64,000 nt of DNA from JAHJDR01 sp964609965 (GCA_964609965.1 CAZSTS010000002.1:1-64000), one strand, 5' to 3'; counted from the first letter of the stretch, positions 33,558 through 43,186 are shown. Made by a program: numbers and translations. Notes: generated by a model from the letters alone, not told the origin.

Positions 33558-33579
33558 TGAAGGCACTTTTGGAGGTTCT

Positions 33580-34263
33580 ATGTCATTAGCATCAAAATAT
33601 TGGGATGAATATTATACTAAAAATAATTTTAAGGGAGGCAAAGAGCCGTCTCCTTTTTTACAAGAGATGCTGCCTCGTCTTCATAAAGGTAAAACCTTAG
33701 ATGTTGGCATGGGTGAAGGGATTAATGCTGTTTATCTGGCGCAAAAAGGTTTTGATGTTAAAGGTTTTGATATTTCATCCGTGGCAGTTGAGCGGGCAGG
33801 AAAGTTGGCAGTTGAGAGCGGTGTCACTGTTGATTTCAAAAAGGCAGATCTTGATTTGTTCCTGTTCAATCTCATGGAATACGATACAGTGATCATGACC
33901 TATTTTAAGCCTGCTATTAAACGATATTACTCTGAACTTGTGCGAACACTTAAACAAGGGGGAACATTTCTTGTCGAAACCTACATGATCGATGATCGAA
34001 AAGAAATCATCTCTCCTGATGAATCCTACCGCGATTACCATTTCAAACCCAATGAACTTCTCCATCAATTAAAAGGCATGCGGATTTTATATTATAATGA
34101 AGGGTTTGTTGATGGGCATCATGTCTTGCAGTGTGTTGCGCAAAAACCTCTCGATAAAGATGTGGCTAAGTATCAGGCCTTTGGCATGCAGAGCGGAAGC
34201 GCTGGGCCTAAAAAAGATAGTCAAAGAGAGCTTTTAGAGGCTATGTTTAAGAAGAAGGAGTAA
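33580..34263 (+). CDS. SAM-dependent methyltransferase (class I, TehB-like)
   Basis: 227 residues. SKYWDEYYTKNNFKGGKEPS at the N-terminus and the SAM-binding motif TLDVGMGEGINAVYLAQKG with the acidic residue in VKGFDIS identify a class I methyltransferase; YDTVIMTYFKPAIKRYY is the post-I region and GGTFLVETYM the motif III. The ATG at 33580 is chosen because GGAGG stands 4 bases before it; the longer frame from 33508 runs inside the TrhA gene. Substrate unknown; TehB-like thiopurine/tellurite methylation is one possibility. A half palindromic element begins at its last base. Confidence 0.85.
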   Translation: MSLASKYWDEYYTKNNFKGGKEPSPFLQEMLPRLHKGKTLDVGMGEGINAVYLAQKGFDVKGFDISSVAVERAGKLAVESGVTVDFKKADLDLFLFNLMEYDTVIMTYFKPAIKRYYSELVRTLKQGGTFLVETYMIDDRKEIISPDESYRDYHFKPNELLHQLKGMRILYYNEGFVDGHHVLQCVAQKPLDKDVAKYQAFGMQSGSAGPKKDSQRELLEAMFKKKE

Positions 34264-34316
34264 TGGGTCTGTTGAAAAACACACATCTACTGCGTTGGAA
34301 AAAAATTAATTCAATA
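34263..34316 (+). repeat. Left half of the palindromic element
   Basis: ATGGGTCTGTTGAAAAACAC continuing to AATTCAAT matches the left arm of the element at 2084-2210 with few mismatches, then stops. It begins on the last base of the methyltransferase stop codon and contains the stop codon (34311-34313, minus strand) of the convergent lipoprotein gene. Confidence 0.75.
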
Positions 34317-35828
34317 TTGGGTATGGTTGAAATCGTGGGTAGTAAAAGAATAGGTCCCATAAGAAGAAAGTGGGATGATTCGATTGGAAGGCTCTTCTTT
34401 AAAGCTTTCGTTAGTAAAAGGCTCTGTGCTTTCGAGTTGAGATAATGGGTTTTCAAACTCATCGGAGAGCACATTGAATTCACCATCAACATCTATCGTA
34501 GCAACTACGAGAATATCAGCGTCCATATCATAGCCATTGAGATAAATCACTCCTTCAAAGACCGTAAATTTAAAAACCTCGATGTTTTTATCTTCCAAGA
34601 GATCAGTTCCCACAATATCATAGTGCACAGAATGCTCATAATCATGTATTTTTAACACATTTTTGCCATTATCTTTTCCCACTGAATACAAGGTGCCTTC
34701 AAAAAAACTAAAAAAACTTAAGTCATCACAAACAGCTGCGTTGATAACACTTCTTGCTGAAAAGGCTCTGACTTTATTGCCGCTCATGAAGTGAATATTG
34801 CCTTTGTCATCAAACTTGATTTTTCTCACGTCTCCCATGGAGCTGATGTAAACTTTTTCAATTTTTCCTGCTTTGCTACCATGCAAAGTATAAATGAAAT
34901 AACCATCTGATATTTCATCGTTCTCAGAATTGTTGTTAAGAATGTTTAGTTTGCTTTTTATATCATAGAGTGTGCGGCGAATTCCCTCACCCTGGAAGAG
35001 GATGTGGTTTTCATCAAGAAATGTAAAGGCCTCAACGCGGCCTTTTGAATTAAGGTTTTCGGAATCTGTTTTTGAGTAGCGCAAAAGAGTTTTGAATTTT
35101 GTAATAACGTAAACATCACCATTGGCATGTGTTTCCCACTGATTAAAGGGCGTGTATTCGGGATTTAAAACCTGGCTTAGGCCTGAGGCAAGATCCCAAT
35201 AAACTATGTTTATTATAGAAGATGTTTTCTCTAGGTAATAAACATTTCCTATCGCATCAAATTGAGGGCGGTCTATGACATCTAAATTAACATAATCCAG
35301 ATCAGTGCTAATGCATGTAGAGATGTCAGTTTCTAAATCATAATGAACAAGGCGACACTCGATGTTTTCACTGTCTAATAGGGGGGTGTTTAAATAAACA
35401 ACCATGCTGCTCTCAGTGCCCATTACAAAGTATTTTATTGAAAGATCAGTGATGTCTTGGTTTTCTTCTGTCTCCTCTGTAATTTGGTCTTCAGCCAGAT
35501 CAGGGTTGTTATAATCAAAGTTAGAAATGATTTCACCTTCTACAATTTTATCAAAGTTATTTGTTTCTTGTGTGCTCATGAGGAAAACATCAGCTTTTTT
35601 CAAGTTCAGAATTGGCGTTGGGTTTCCTGCTGTTGTGGTGCTGCCGCCATCATATTTTGGGTTTCCTGCTGTGCTAGTGGAGCCTGTGCCATTGCCATCA
35701 GTGTATTCATTGATAGGGAGGTTTGTGCTGTGGCTCTCGAGATCTCCTGTGTCTGAGGCGGGTGTGGCTGATAGGCAGCCACTAAAAAACAAAGCTAAGA
35801 TGATCAATGTTAAGAGTTTATTTTTCAT
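34311..35828 (-). CDS. Lipoprotein, probable beta-propeller-like surface protein
   Basis: 505 residues with a lipoprotein signal (hydrophobic residues 5-15, FFSGC lipobox). A Thr/Gly/Asn-rich linker (about 20-75) contains a repeated STTTAGNP theme. The rest (80-470) consists of many beta-strands with recurring short blocks (e.g. FDAIGNVYYLEK, FDDKGNIHFMSGN), as in WD/YVTN-type propellers; I do not recognise a named family. The stop codon and possibly the last residues come from a half palindromic element, so the native C-terminus may be truncated. Its ATG overlaps the 3' end of the upstream TIGR02147 gene by 11 bases. Confidence 0.7.
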   Translation of the reverse strand: MKNKLLTLIILALFFSGCLSATPASDTGDLESHSTNLPINEYTDGNGTGSTSTAGNPKYDGGSTTTAGNPTPILNLKKADVFLMSTQETNNFDKIVEGEIISNFDYNNPDLAEDQITEETEENQDITDLSIKYFVMGTESSMVVYLNTPLLDSENIECRLVHYDLETDISTCISTDLDYVNLDVIDRPQFDAIGNVYYLEKTSSIINIVYWDLASGLSQVLNPEYTPFNQWETHANGDVYVITKFKTLLRYSKTDSENLNSKGRVEAFTFLDENHILFQGEGIRRTLYDIKSKLNILNNNSENDEISDGYFIYTLHGSKAGKIEKVYISSMGDVRKIKFDDKGNIHFMSGNKVRAFSARSVINAAVCDDLSFFSFFEGTLYSVGKDNGKNVLKIHDYEHSVHYDIVGTDLLEDKNIEVFKFTVFEGVIYLNGYDMDADILVVATIDVDGEFNVLSDEFENPLSQLESTEPFTNESFKEEPSNRIIPLSSYGTYSFTTHDFNHTQY

Positions 35829-36762
35829 TTTCTTCTATCCCTGAGGCCAATGTAAATAACTGAAAATTGATTTGGCAAACCTTTGAGGTTTCGTGTTGTT
35901 GTGCTTCTTTTCCTTCTTTTGCCTCTTTTGCTTGTGAGGTGTTGTTTCCTTCCTCAGTAAGAGGTTGATTAATAAAAGATCTAATCTCTTCTTGGAAATC
36001 TAACATTTTCTTCCTGAGTAAATTAAATTTATGTGGTGATAATGAAACGGTCATTGCCGATATGTCACGATTACTAGCTTTGTCGCTTAGGCTTCGGTAG
36101 CCTAGTTGAATCATGTTTTGATGAAAGTTTAAAATGCTCGCACCTTCTCCCTGATCTTGTGATTTAACGTGTGGTTCAGATTGTTCCCAAATGCCATCAG
36201 CATTGATTCTTGCCAGGCCTAGTTTGAGCAGGGTTTGCAAGGCGAGTTTGGCGCATTCTACTTTAATATTTGGTTTGATATGTGTTGCTATCCATTCTGG
36301 CTTTGGTTGGAAAGAAGGCCATTTGATCATTTCTCTCACAACGGGAAAATACCATTTAGAAAAGTACACCATTTGTGAAGGGTCTAAAACACGTGTGACC
36401 TGATGCTCTTTTAGTTTTATCAATTTATCAAAATAGACAGTTTTTTCATCGACATCGCTTGCCTGATTAAAAAAGACGAGATTTTCAAAGTAATTTATTT
36501 TTTTGCCTTTGAGTTTAATGGCGCGAGCAACTTGCTTGACACTTTTTTTGCTTAGATTTCTTTTTCCCTTAATTACTTGGTGTAAAAAGTTTGACGTATT
36601 AAAGCCCGCAGCTTTGTTAAGGTAGCGATAAGAAAAACTATGAGGATTGGTTTGTTTTTGTTCGTTATAATAGTCGAGCAAGAACCTTCTAAAATTATCA
36701 TAGTTATAAACATCGAGATCGCTCATATTGGAGTCTTTGTTTGGTTTGTTTTGGTTTTCCAT
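35818..36762 (-). CDS. TIGR02147-family regulator
   Basis: 314 residues. The N-terminal DVYNYDNFRRFLLDYYNEQK and FSYRYLNKAAGFNTSNFLHQ followed by KGKRNLSKKSVKQVARAIKL is the characteristic XRE-like HTH of TIGR02147, a family abundant in Fibrobacter and Bdellovibrio; residues 120-230 are the conserved helical C-terminal module (YFSKWYFPVVREMIKWPSF). The last 60 residues are acidic and Gln-rich. It overlaps and precedes the lipoprotein gene, suggesting that it regulates or co-functions with it. GAAGAAAG precedes the ATG. Confidence 0.85.
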   Translation of the reverse strand: MENQNKPNKDSNMSDLDVYNYDNFRRFLLDYYNEQKQTNPHSFSYRYLNKAAGFNTSNFLHQVIKGKRNLSKKSVKQVARAIKLKGKKINYFENLVFFNQASDVDEKTVYFDKLIKLKEHQVTRVLDPSQMVYFSKWYFPVVREMIKWPSFQPKPEWIATHIKPNIKVECAKLALQTLLKLGLARINADGIWEQSEPHVKSQDQGEGASILNFHQNMIQLGYRSLSDKASNRDISAMTVSLSPHKFNLLRKKMLDFQEEIRSFINQPLTEEGNNTSQAKEAKEGKEAQQHETSKVCQINFQLFTLASGIEENEK

Positions 36763-36900
36763 GCTTTCTTCACCAGTTTAGTACACACCGTACAATAACA
36801 ATTATCGTGTAAGTATCAATAAATGTTGCGTGTTTTTTTAATTTTTTTTAATGGCGCAGGATCATTGAGGAAAACCAGTACACAGAACAAAGAAAAGGAG

Positions 36901-36982
36901 AAAGGCCATTGAGGGCGTATCTGTCATCGCATGAGGAAGGTTCAGACAATGACATTATAGGGAGATAGCTTCAATGGCCTTT
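36901..36982. repeat. 12-bp inverted repeat around the DUF4215 gene end
   Basis: AAAGGCCATTGA (36901-36912) and TCAATGGCCTTT (36971-36982) are exact inverses 58 bases apart; the right copy holds the TGA stop of the DUF4215 gene. The spacing is long for a terminator. Confidence 0.5.
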
Positions 36983-39900
36983 TTTGGGACTGGCGGGTGT
37001 GCCTGTCTTTTGCTTTTGAGCAAGGTCTGGGCAAGAACCTTGCCGGGCTTTTGCTTGAAGAGATTTGTTTTGTCTTAAACAATAAAGGAGCAATAAAAGC
37101 TGTGCTATAATCAATATAAATACATTATTGTAAAGTCTGCCAGTGCTTGTTGTTAGGCTACAGCCAGCAGCTGGACCTAGAGCGCTACCATCAGAAGGCG
37201 GTGCTGTTTCTACTGGTACTTCATTACCATCATCCCCGTCTTCATCTTCTGATTTATTTTCTGCACTGTCGTCATTTTCTTCTTCAAATTCAACAGATGT
37301 TGGAACAGGAGTATTGTCTTCGGTGTTAGAAGGTGTTTCTGTTTGGCATGTTTCTGAGCACCCATCACCAGAAGTTAGGTTCCCATCATCACATTGTTCT
37401 CCTGAGGTGACAATAGCATTTCCACAGGCTGTTGCTGTACAATTACTATCACAGCCATCGTTGCTTACAGTGTTTCCATCATCGCAGGTCTCTCCCAGTC
37501 CTATTTGAATAATGCTGTCGCCACAAAACTCATTTTGGCACAGGTTATCGCACCTGTCATTGCTGACTATGTTTCCATCATCACATTGTTCTCCTGTTGT
37601 AACTATTCCATTTCCGCAATTTGTGTTTGTGCAATTGCTATCACAGCCATCACCATTGCTTGTGTTTCCATCATCGCAGATTTCTCCTGCGCCACCTTGG
37701 ATAATACCATCTCCACAAAATTCGCTTTGGCACTGATTATCGCACCCGTCACTGCTGACTGTGTTTCCATCATCGCATTGTTCACCAAGGCCTGCTTGAT
37801 GAACACCGTCCCCACAAGATTCTAGCAGACAGGTATCACTACAGCCATCTTCGCTGACAATGTTTCCATCATCACAGGCTTCGTTTAATCCTGCTTGAGT
37901 AACACCGTCTCCACAAAATTCATCTAAGCAAGAGCTGTCACAGCCATCTTCGTTCGCTAAGTTTCCATCATCACAGTCTTCTCCAGAGGTAACGATGCTG
38001 TTTCCACAGGCTGTCGCTGTGCAATTACTATCGCAACCATCGTCATCATCTAGGTTTCCATCATCACAGGCCTCGAGACCTTCCAAGGTTCCGTCACCGC
38101 ATGTGCTTTCAAAAACACAGTTTTCATCGCAGCCATCATTGTTTGTTGTATTGCCGTCATCGCATTGTTCACCTGATGTGACGATGCTATTTCCGCACGC
38201 GGTGTTTGTGCAATTGTTGTCACAGCCATCATCGTTCGTTGAGTTTCCATCATCGCATTCTTCTCCTAATCCTGACTGTGTAACACTGTCGCCACAGATT
38301 TCGTTTTCACAAACATCGTTACATCCATCTTCATTGATAAGATTTCCATCATCACAAGATTCAGCTCCAGAAACCAGCGTTCCATCACCACAGGCGTTTT
38401 CGATAGAACCCACATCACATAGATTCAATCGTGTCTGGCCAACCTGGTCGTTTGCTGTACAATTTGTATCTCCTGCATCAATGGCAGGGCTTGTATCTAG
38501 AAGAGGAAAAAAGGCATAACCAGCAACACCACTATCGTAAAAAGTTCCTAGATCAGCTGAAACATCAAATTGATCACCTGTAGCTTGGGTGATTGTGCAG
38601 TTTGAAGTGTCTCCTATAATATTATATCCCAGACTATTAATAGGCCCTTCACAATCATTTTGAACACTGCCACTAGCAGTGTTGTCATCAATAATAGAAT
38701 TTACAATACGTAACGTGTTTGTGTTAAGTCCTGGTGAACCTAATTCATTGTGATAGAGACCACTTCCTTGATCAGCATTGTTTTCAGCAACTGTTGTGTA
38801 GTTAAGTTGGATGTAGTTGTTGGTAGATTGAGCTTGATCCCAGAAGCCTCCACCTTGGCTAAGGCCGCCGTTTGATGTTGCCGTATTATTGGCAATGGTG
38901 GAGTTGTTGACAAAGTTATTTGATAAACCTTGAACAAAAACTCCACCCCCGAAGGCCTCTCCACCCCCTGGAGAGGTTGCCAGATTGTCTGTGATCGATG
39001 AGCTATCTAGTGTGAGGCTGACTTGATCGACCTTAATCCCTCCACCATGGGCCTGGGTCTGATCTAAAACTGTATTATTTGTGATAGTAGAATTTGTAAT
39101 GTTTAAGGTTCCTGTTTGGGCATAGATGCCGCCACCTTGTGTAGATTGGTTGTTTGAGATTATAGAATTTTGAATGTTCAAAACAGCGTTTGGATGGCCA
39201 AGATAAATGCCACCACCACCTTTGAATTGTTGCGAGACGCCACCTGCTGAATTTCCAGTAACAAGTGAATTAGAAAGTGTGAGTGTGCCTCCAGAATGAA
39301 AAATACCGCCACCATATTGGTTAGTAAAATTATTTGAGATTGTAGAGTTTGTAATTTGCATGGTCCCGTTTGTCATAATCCCACCACCACCAACACCGCT
39401 TGTAGGATCAAAGGGATTGTTGTTTGTGACAGTGACACCAGTCATATTCATTGTGCCTTGATTAGCAATCACTCCATTGCCTCCAGAGGTATTATCAGAG
39501 ATTGTGCTGTTATTTATTGTAGCCGTGGCACCTGAGCTTGTTGTGATGATGGAATAAACCCTAGTTCCTTTTACTGTAAGATGATTTAGTGTGAGTGAAC
39601 TCGTAAAACTATAATCACTTCCTGCAACAAGAAGACAGCCAGCGCTACAGGTATAGGTTGCTTGCGGATCTTTTTGAATGATCGTGTCTTCTTCATCATT
39701 TGTGGCCCCATTGATCGTGATGTCGCTCGTGATAGCGGGGTACCCTGTAATAAGAGTTTGTTGATTTGTGTTGGGTACGTACATGCCAGGGTTTAGTTGA
39801 GGATAAGAGAGATCGTAGGTCCCGGCGTTTTGTAAAACAATCACATCTGCACCGTTTCCTGCTGCACAGGAGTCAAAGGCCGTGTCAGTATTTGCCGCGT

Positions 39901-40084
39901 GAATAGCTTCTGCCAAAGAGCATGAACCATTTGAGTTTAATGCGGGAGAGCTCAAGGTACCACCGTAATAAACACCTTCTTGATCAAAAGTATCCACCGT
40001 GATCGTCGCAGCTAGGGCACTCTTATAAGTTATAAGAGACAATGAAAAAATGACACTGAATGTGATGAGTTTTATTTTTGACAT
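36971..40084 (-). CDS. Large exported surface protein: CSLREA-type N-terminus, beta-helix, eleven DUF4215 Cys repeats, membrane anchor
   Basis: 1037 residues with a Sec signal peptide (cleavage near ALA, ~25). Residues 27-65 hold a CSLREA-like CSLAEAIHAANT; residues ~65-545 are a right-handed parallel beta-helix rich in NNSTI/ITNST/GGGI turns. Eleven tandem ~32-residue DUF4215 units (561-915) follow the pattern C-G-D/N-G...C-D-D-G-N...D-G-C...C, likely disulfide-bonded. An acidic Ser/Pro linker leads to GCSL (~975), a membrane segment (~985-1001) and Lys/Arg residues, like MYXO/JDVT-CTERM sorting signals. The extra ~35 residues after the anchor are unusual. Probably a cell-surface adhesin or enzyme scaffold. 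Confidence 0.85.
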   Translation of the reverse strand: MSKIKLITFSVIFSLSLITYKSALAATITVDTFDQEGVYYGGTLSSPALNSNGSCSLAEAIHAANTDTAFDSCAAGNGADVIVLQNAGTYDLSYPQLNPGMYVPNTNQQTLITGYPAITSDITINGATNDEEDTIIQKDPQATYTCSAGCLLVAGSDYSFTSSLTLNHLTVKGTRVYSIITTSSGATATINNSTISDNTSGGNGVIANQGTMNMTGVTVTNNNPFDPTSGVGGGGIMTNGTMQITNSTISNNFTNQYGGGIFHSGGTLTLSNSLVTGNSAGGVSQQFKGGGGIYLGHPNAVLNIQNSIISNNQSTQGGGIYAQTGTLNITNSTITNNTVLDQTQAHGGGIKVDQVSLTLDSSSITDNLATSPGGGEAFGGGVFVQGLSNNFVNNSTIANNTATSNGGLSQGGGFWDQAQSTNNYIQLNYTTVAENNADQGSGLYHNELGSPGLNTNTLRIVNSIIDDNTASGSVQNDCEGPINSLGYNIIGDTSNCTITQATGDQFDVSADLGTFYDSGVAGYAFFPLLDTSPAIDAGDTNCTANDQVGQTRLNLCDVGSIENACGDGTLVSGAESCDDGNLINEDGCNDVCENEICGDSVTQSGLGEECDDGNSTNDDGCDNNCTNTACGNSIVTSGEQCDDGNTTNNDGCDENCVFESTCGDGTLEGLEACDDGNLDDDDGCDSNCTATACGNSIVTSGEDCDDGNLANEDGCDSSCLDEFCGDGVTQAGLNEACDDGNIVSEDGCSDTCLLESCGDGVHQAGLGEQCDDGNTVSSDGCDNQCQSEFCGDGIIQGGAGEICDDGNTSNGDGCDSNCTNTNCGNGIVTTGEQCDDGNIVSNDRCDNLCQNEFCGDSIIQIGLGETCDDGNTVSNDGCDSNCTATACGNAIVTSGEQCDDGNLTSGDGCSETCQTETPSNTEDNTPVPTSVEFEEENDDSAENKSEDEDGDDGNEVPVETAPPSDGSALGPAAGCSLTTSTGRLYNNVFILIIAQLLLLLYCLRQNKSLQAKARQGSCPDLAQKQKTGTPASPKKGH
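37338..38402 (-). repeat. DNA-level tandem repeats coding for DUF4215 units
   Basis: Eleven roughly 90-100-base units inside the surface-protein gene, with recurring minus-strand blocks such as TGTGATGATGGAAAC. Neighbouring units are similar enough to allow slippage or recombination, so unit number may vary between strains. Confidence 0.8.
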
Positions 40085-40167
40085 AATGTTTATTTTATGT
40101 GGAGAGTAGGGTTATGTTGAGTGTTTTATGATCCATCAATAATTTCAATTCAGTAACCAAATCATAG

Positions 40168-40193
40168 TCAACATAAGTTTCCAACATAAGTTT
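40168..40193. repeat. Left terminal repeat of RIT element (13-bp direct pair)
   Basis: Two adjacent 13-bp copies differing only at the first base, CAACATAAGTTT shared. Inverse of the right-end copy at 43199-43211. Confidence 0.75.
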
Positions 40194-40224
40194 CAGATAT
40201 GTCTCCTCTGTTGTATCATGAGGG

Positions 40225-41184
40225 TTGGAGGCATATATGAAAAAAACAAATCAAAACAATCAACCCACTATCAAGTCTCGTTTTTTAGATGAGTATCTTG
40301 ATTATCTTAAAAACAATCTAAACCAGGCTGAAAGCACAATATATCGTAGGCGCTTTCATGCCATTCCTTTTCTGGTTTTCATCGGCAAAAAGGCAACACC
40401 ATCAAAAATTGATAGCCTTAGGCCAAAAGAGATCCATGATTATGTTATTGATCAAATCAAAGACAGAAAAAGGCATTCAAAAAAAGATGTTACATCATCT
40501 CTTAGGAGTTTTCTAAGGTTTCTTCATATCTATGGATATACAAGAAAAGATCTTTCTGATGCTGTGCCCAGAATCATCAGTTGGAAACTTGAAAGTGTAC
40601 CAAGGGCTTTAACATGGGAACAGGTTGAGGCCCTTCTCAAAGCCCCTGATCGCACTACAGCTATGGGCAGGCGTGATTATGCCATTCTTTTATTGTTGGC
40701 AACATACGGTGTGCGAATAGGCCAAGCTACACAGCTCAAAAGAAAACATATTAATTGGGACAAAAAGACAATATATTTTCCCGAACATAAAAGAGGAAAA
40801 CCTCTATACTTTCCATTAAAATTAAAAGTTGCAAGGGCTATTTTGGAGTACATAAAAAAAGACCGGCCTCCTTTAGATTTCGAAAATCTATTTTTAACAT
40901 TGGGGTATGGTGGTAATTATAAGCAAATTAGCCCTAACAATAAACTGTGTAATTCTTTTAAACTCTATTACAACCTTGCTAACATTGATTTTCCCACAAA
41001 CGGGGCTCATGCCATTCGTCACGCCTTTGCGACAAGGCTTTTAAAAAAGAAAAAACCATTAAAGGTTATTTCTGATCTGCTGGGCCACAGATTTTTAAAC
41101 ACAACCTATCTTTATACAAAGGTGGACTTTGATCAGCTAAGACTTATGACCTGTGATTGGCCAGAGAAAGGGGGTGAGTTATGA
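40225..41184 (+). CDS. Tyrosine recombinase, first of RIT trio
   Basis: 319 residues. N-terminal SAM-like core-binding domain (EYLDYLKNNLNQAESTIYRR) and a complete catalytic domain: Arg in ATYGVRIGQATQL near 174, H-x-x-R in HAIRHAFATRLL near 265, LGH near 287 and nucleophilic Tyr in NTTYLYTKVD. All catalytic residues are present. It overlaps the second recombinase gene by 4 bases (ATGA). In RIT elements the three proteins act together in transposition. Confidence 0.92.
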   Translation: MEAYMKKTNQNNQPTIKSRFLDEYLDYLKNNLNQAESTIYRRRFHAIPFLVFIGKKATPSKIDSLRPKEIHDYVIDQIKDRKRHSKKDVTSSLRSFLRFLHIYGYTRKDLSDAVPRIISWKLESVPRALTWEQVEALLKAPDRTTAMGRRDYAILLLLATYGVRIGQATQLKRKHINWDKKTIYFPEHKRGKPLYFPLKLKVARAILEYIKKDRPPLDFENLFLTLGYGGNYKQISPNNKLCNSFKLYYNLANIDFPTNGAHAIRHAFATRLLKKKKPLKVISDLLGHRFLNTTYLYTKVDFDQLRLMTCDWPEKGGEL

Positions 41185-42161
41185 TGAAGCGAGTTTATAA
41201 AAGTAGTTTTGCAAAAGAAATGGCAGAATTTATTAAACTGAGAAGGCACACAGGTATAGTTGTCAAGAATGCGGAGTGTGCTTTGGGTAAGTTCGACAAA
41301 TATCTTTCAAAAAACCACCCCAAGGCAAAAATTATCACCAGAGCCATGTTTTCCGGCTTCATGGAAACAATTTCCCATATCAAACCTATTACCAAACACA
41401 AACAGGCCACAGAGATACGCCAGTTCTGTTTTTATTTGTTTCAGCACCAGCCAAAAACATATATTCCAGAACCAAGGCTGTTTCCAAGGCCTAAACGCTA
41501 CATTCAACCCTATGTTTACACCAAAAAGGACATGCTCTATTTAATGTCACTCGCTGAAAACCTTGGACCATATAATAGCTTAAGGCCACATTCACTAAAA
41601 ACTCTTTTTGGTTTGCTGTGGTCGACAGGAATTAGGGTTGGAGAAGCCTTGGGCCTAAACTTTGAAGACTATGATCATGTTAATCATATCCTCACCATTC
41701 AGAAGACAAAGTTCTTTAAATCGCGCTATGTTCCTATGTCAGAAACAACCTCAAGAGCCTTGCAGGCATACATTGATTTACGAGTAGCCAAAAATATTAA
41801 AACAGGAAAAAAAGATCCTATATTTGTAAATCATAAGTGGGAGCGTCTATCCTATGACACGTTCAGATCAGCACATAGGTTGCTCATCAGAAGGGCTGGG
41901 ATAAAAAACTCGCAAGGCCACTTTGCTAGAATCGTAGATTTTAGGCATTCATTTGCAACTCTTTGTCTGGAAAGGATTCAAAGGCAAAAGAAAGATCCAA
42001 ACAGTTACTTGCCGATTCTTGCAACATACATGGGCCATGCCCATATTTCGTTAACACAAACATATCTTCACCCATCTGAAAAAATTCTTAATCATTCAGG
42101 TGACAGATTTCATGATTATTTTATCAGTCAAATAGATGGTAGTGAAGAAAGGGGGCTTTGA
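41181..42161 (+). CDS. Tyrosine recombinase, second of RIT trio, missing box II His
   Basis: 326 residues. N-terminal core-binding domain and catalytic domain with Arg in STGIRVGEALGL near 152, then V-D-F-R (252-255) where H-x-x-R is expected, so the box II His is Val; MGH near 283 and Tyr in TQTYLHPS follow. The loss of one catalytic His may make this the non-cleaving or specialised member of the trio. Overlaps both neighbours by 4 bases. Confidence 0.9.
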   Translation: MMKRVYKSSFAKEMAEFIKLRRHTGIVVKNAECALGKFDKYLSKNHPKAKIITRAMFSGFMETISHIKPITKHKQATEIRQFCFYLFQHQPKTYIPEPRLFPRPKRYIQPYVYTKKDMLYLMSLAENLGPYNSLRPHSLKTLFGLLWSTGIRVGEALGLNFEDYDHVNHILTIQKTKFFKSRYVPMSETTSRALQAYIDLRVAKNIKTGKKDPIFVNHKWERLSYDTFRSAHRLLIRRAGIKNSQGHFARIVDFRHSFATLCLERIQRQKKDPNSYLPILATYMGHAHISLTQTYLHPSEKILNHSGDRFHDYFISQIDGSEERGL

Positions 42162-43186
42162 TGAAAAAGAAAACAGAAAATAAGCTTTTTAGGCTCACAC
42201 AGAAGTTTTTTCAGGATTACCTGCCAAAACAAAGAGGATTAAGTCCAAACTCTATCATATCCTACAGGGATGCAATCAAGATGTTCATTGAGTTTGTCGC
42301 AAATAAGAAAAATAAGAAAATAGTGAACATCAAACTTGGTGATTTTGACGTAAAGACCGTTTTTGCCTTTTTAGATCATCTGGAAAAAGCAAGAAACAAT
42401 AATATCATGACCAGAAATCAACGACTGGCTGCAATTAGAACGTTTTTTAACTTTTTCATCACAGAGGTCCCAGAATGCAGTGGTGAGTTTCAAAGGATTG
42501 TTAAAATCCCCTTAAAACACGCATCGAAAAAGAGAATAGAATATCTAGAAGTTGCCGAACTCAACGCTATTCTTAAAAACACTGATGTGACAACAAAGCC
42601 CGGACAAAGAGATTATCTTCTTTTGCAGTTCTTATACAACACAGGGGCACGCGTACAGGAGGTCTGTGACTTACGGGTGAAAGATATTATTTTCACACCA
42701 AGTCCCTCTGTGATTCTCACGGGCAAAGGCAATAAAAGCCGTCAGACACCACTTTGGCAGGAAACATACGATCTTTTAAGAAAGCATCTTGTAAATAAAA
42801 ACATAAGAGAAAAGCCTGATGCCTTTGTTTTTACAAACCAAAAGGGACATAAACTGACAAGATTTGGAGTGAATTACATCATCAAAGCCAGATCAGAAGC
42901 TGCAATCCCAGATCAGCCAGATCTGGCAAAAAAGAAACTCACGGCCCATATATTCAGGCACACTACAGCCATGCATCTATTGCAAGCCGGTGTCGCGCTA
43001 AATATCATTCAGTCATGGCTTGGTCACGTTGATGTACAGACCACAAACCAGTACGTTGAAATTAACATGGAGATGAAGCGCGATGCCTTAAAGAGCATCA
43101 ATTTTGTAACTGAGTCAAAAGATCTTCAGACTGTCATTGATAACAACAGGGATGTTATTGGTTGGTTGAGCTCGCTCAAGGCGTGA
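42158..43186 (+). CDS. Tyrosine recombinase, third of RIT trio
   Basis: 342 residues with all catalytic residues: Arg in NTGARVQEVCDL near 166, HIFRHTTAMHLL near 266, WLGHVDVQTTNQYVEIN with the Tyr. N-terminal core-binding domain FFQDYLPKQRGLSPNSIISY. It ends 12 bases before the right terminal repeat of the element. It is XerC/D-like in layout. Confidence 0.92.
   Translation: MMKKKTENKLFRLTQKFFQDYLPKQRGLSPNSIISYRDAIKMFIEFVANKKNKKIVNIKLGDFDVKTVFAFLDHLEKARNNNIMTRNQRLAAIRTFFNFFITEVPECSGEFQRIVKIPLKHASKKRIEYLEVAELNAILKNTDVTTKPGQRDYLLLQFLYNTGARVQEVCDLRVKDIIFTPSPSVILTGKGNKSRQTPLWQETYDLLRKHLVNKNIREKPDAFVFTNQKGHKLTRFGVNYIIKARSEAAIPDQPDLAKKKLTAHIFRHTTAMHLLQAGVALNIIQSWLGHVDVQTTNQYVEINMEMKRDALKSINFVTESKDLQTVIDNNRDVIGWLSSLKA

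Noticed and set aside
37338..38402. Regular DNA repeats that could suggest a CRISPR array
   Set aside because: They are coding tandem repeats with variable unit identity; no constant repeat with unique spacers and no cas genes.
37143..38519. Several plus-strand frames across the DUF4215 repeats
   Set aside because: They are antisense to the repeat-coding region and are Ser/Pro-rich because of the complementary codon pattern of CDDGN units.
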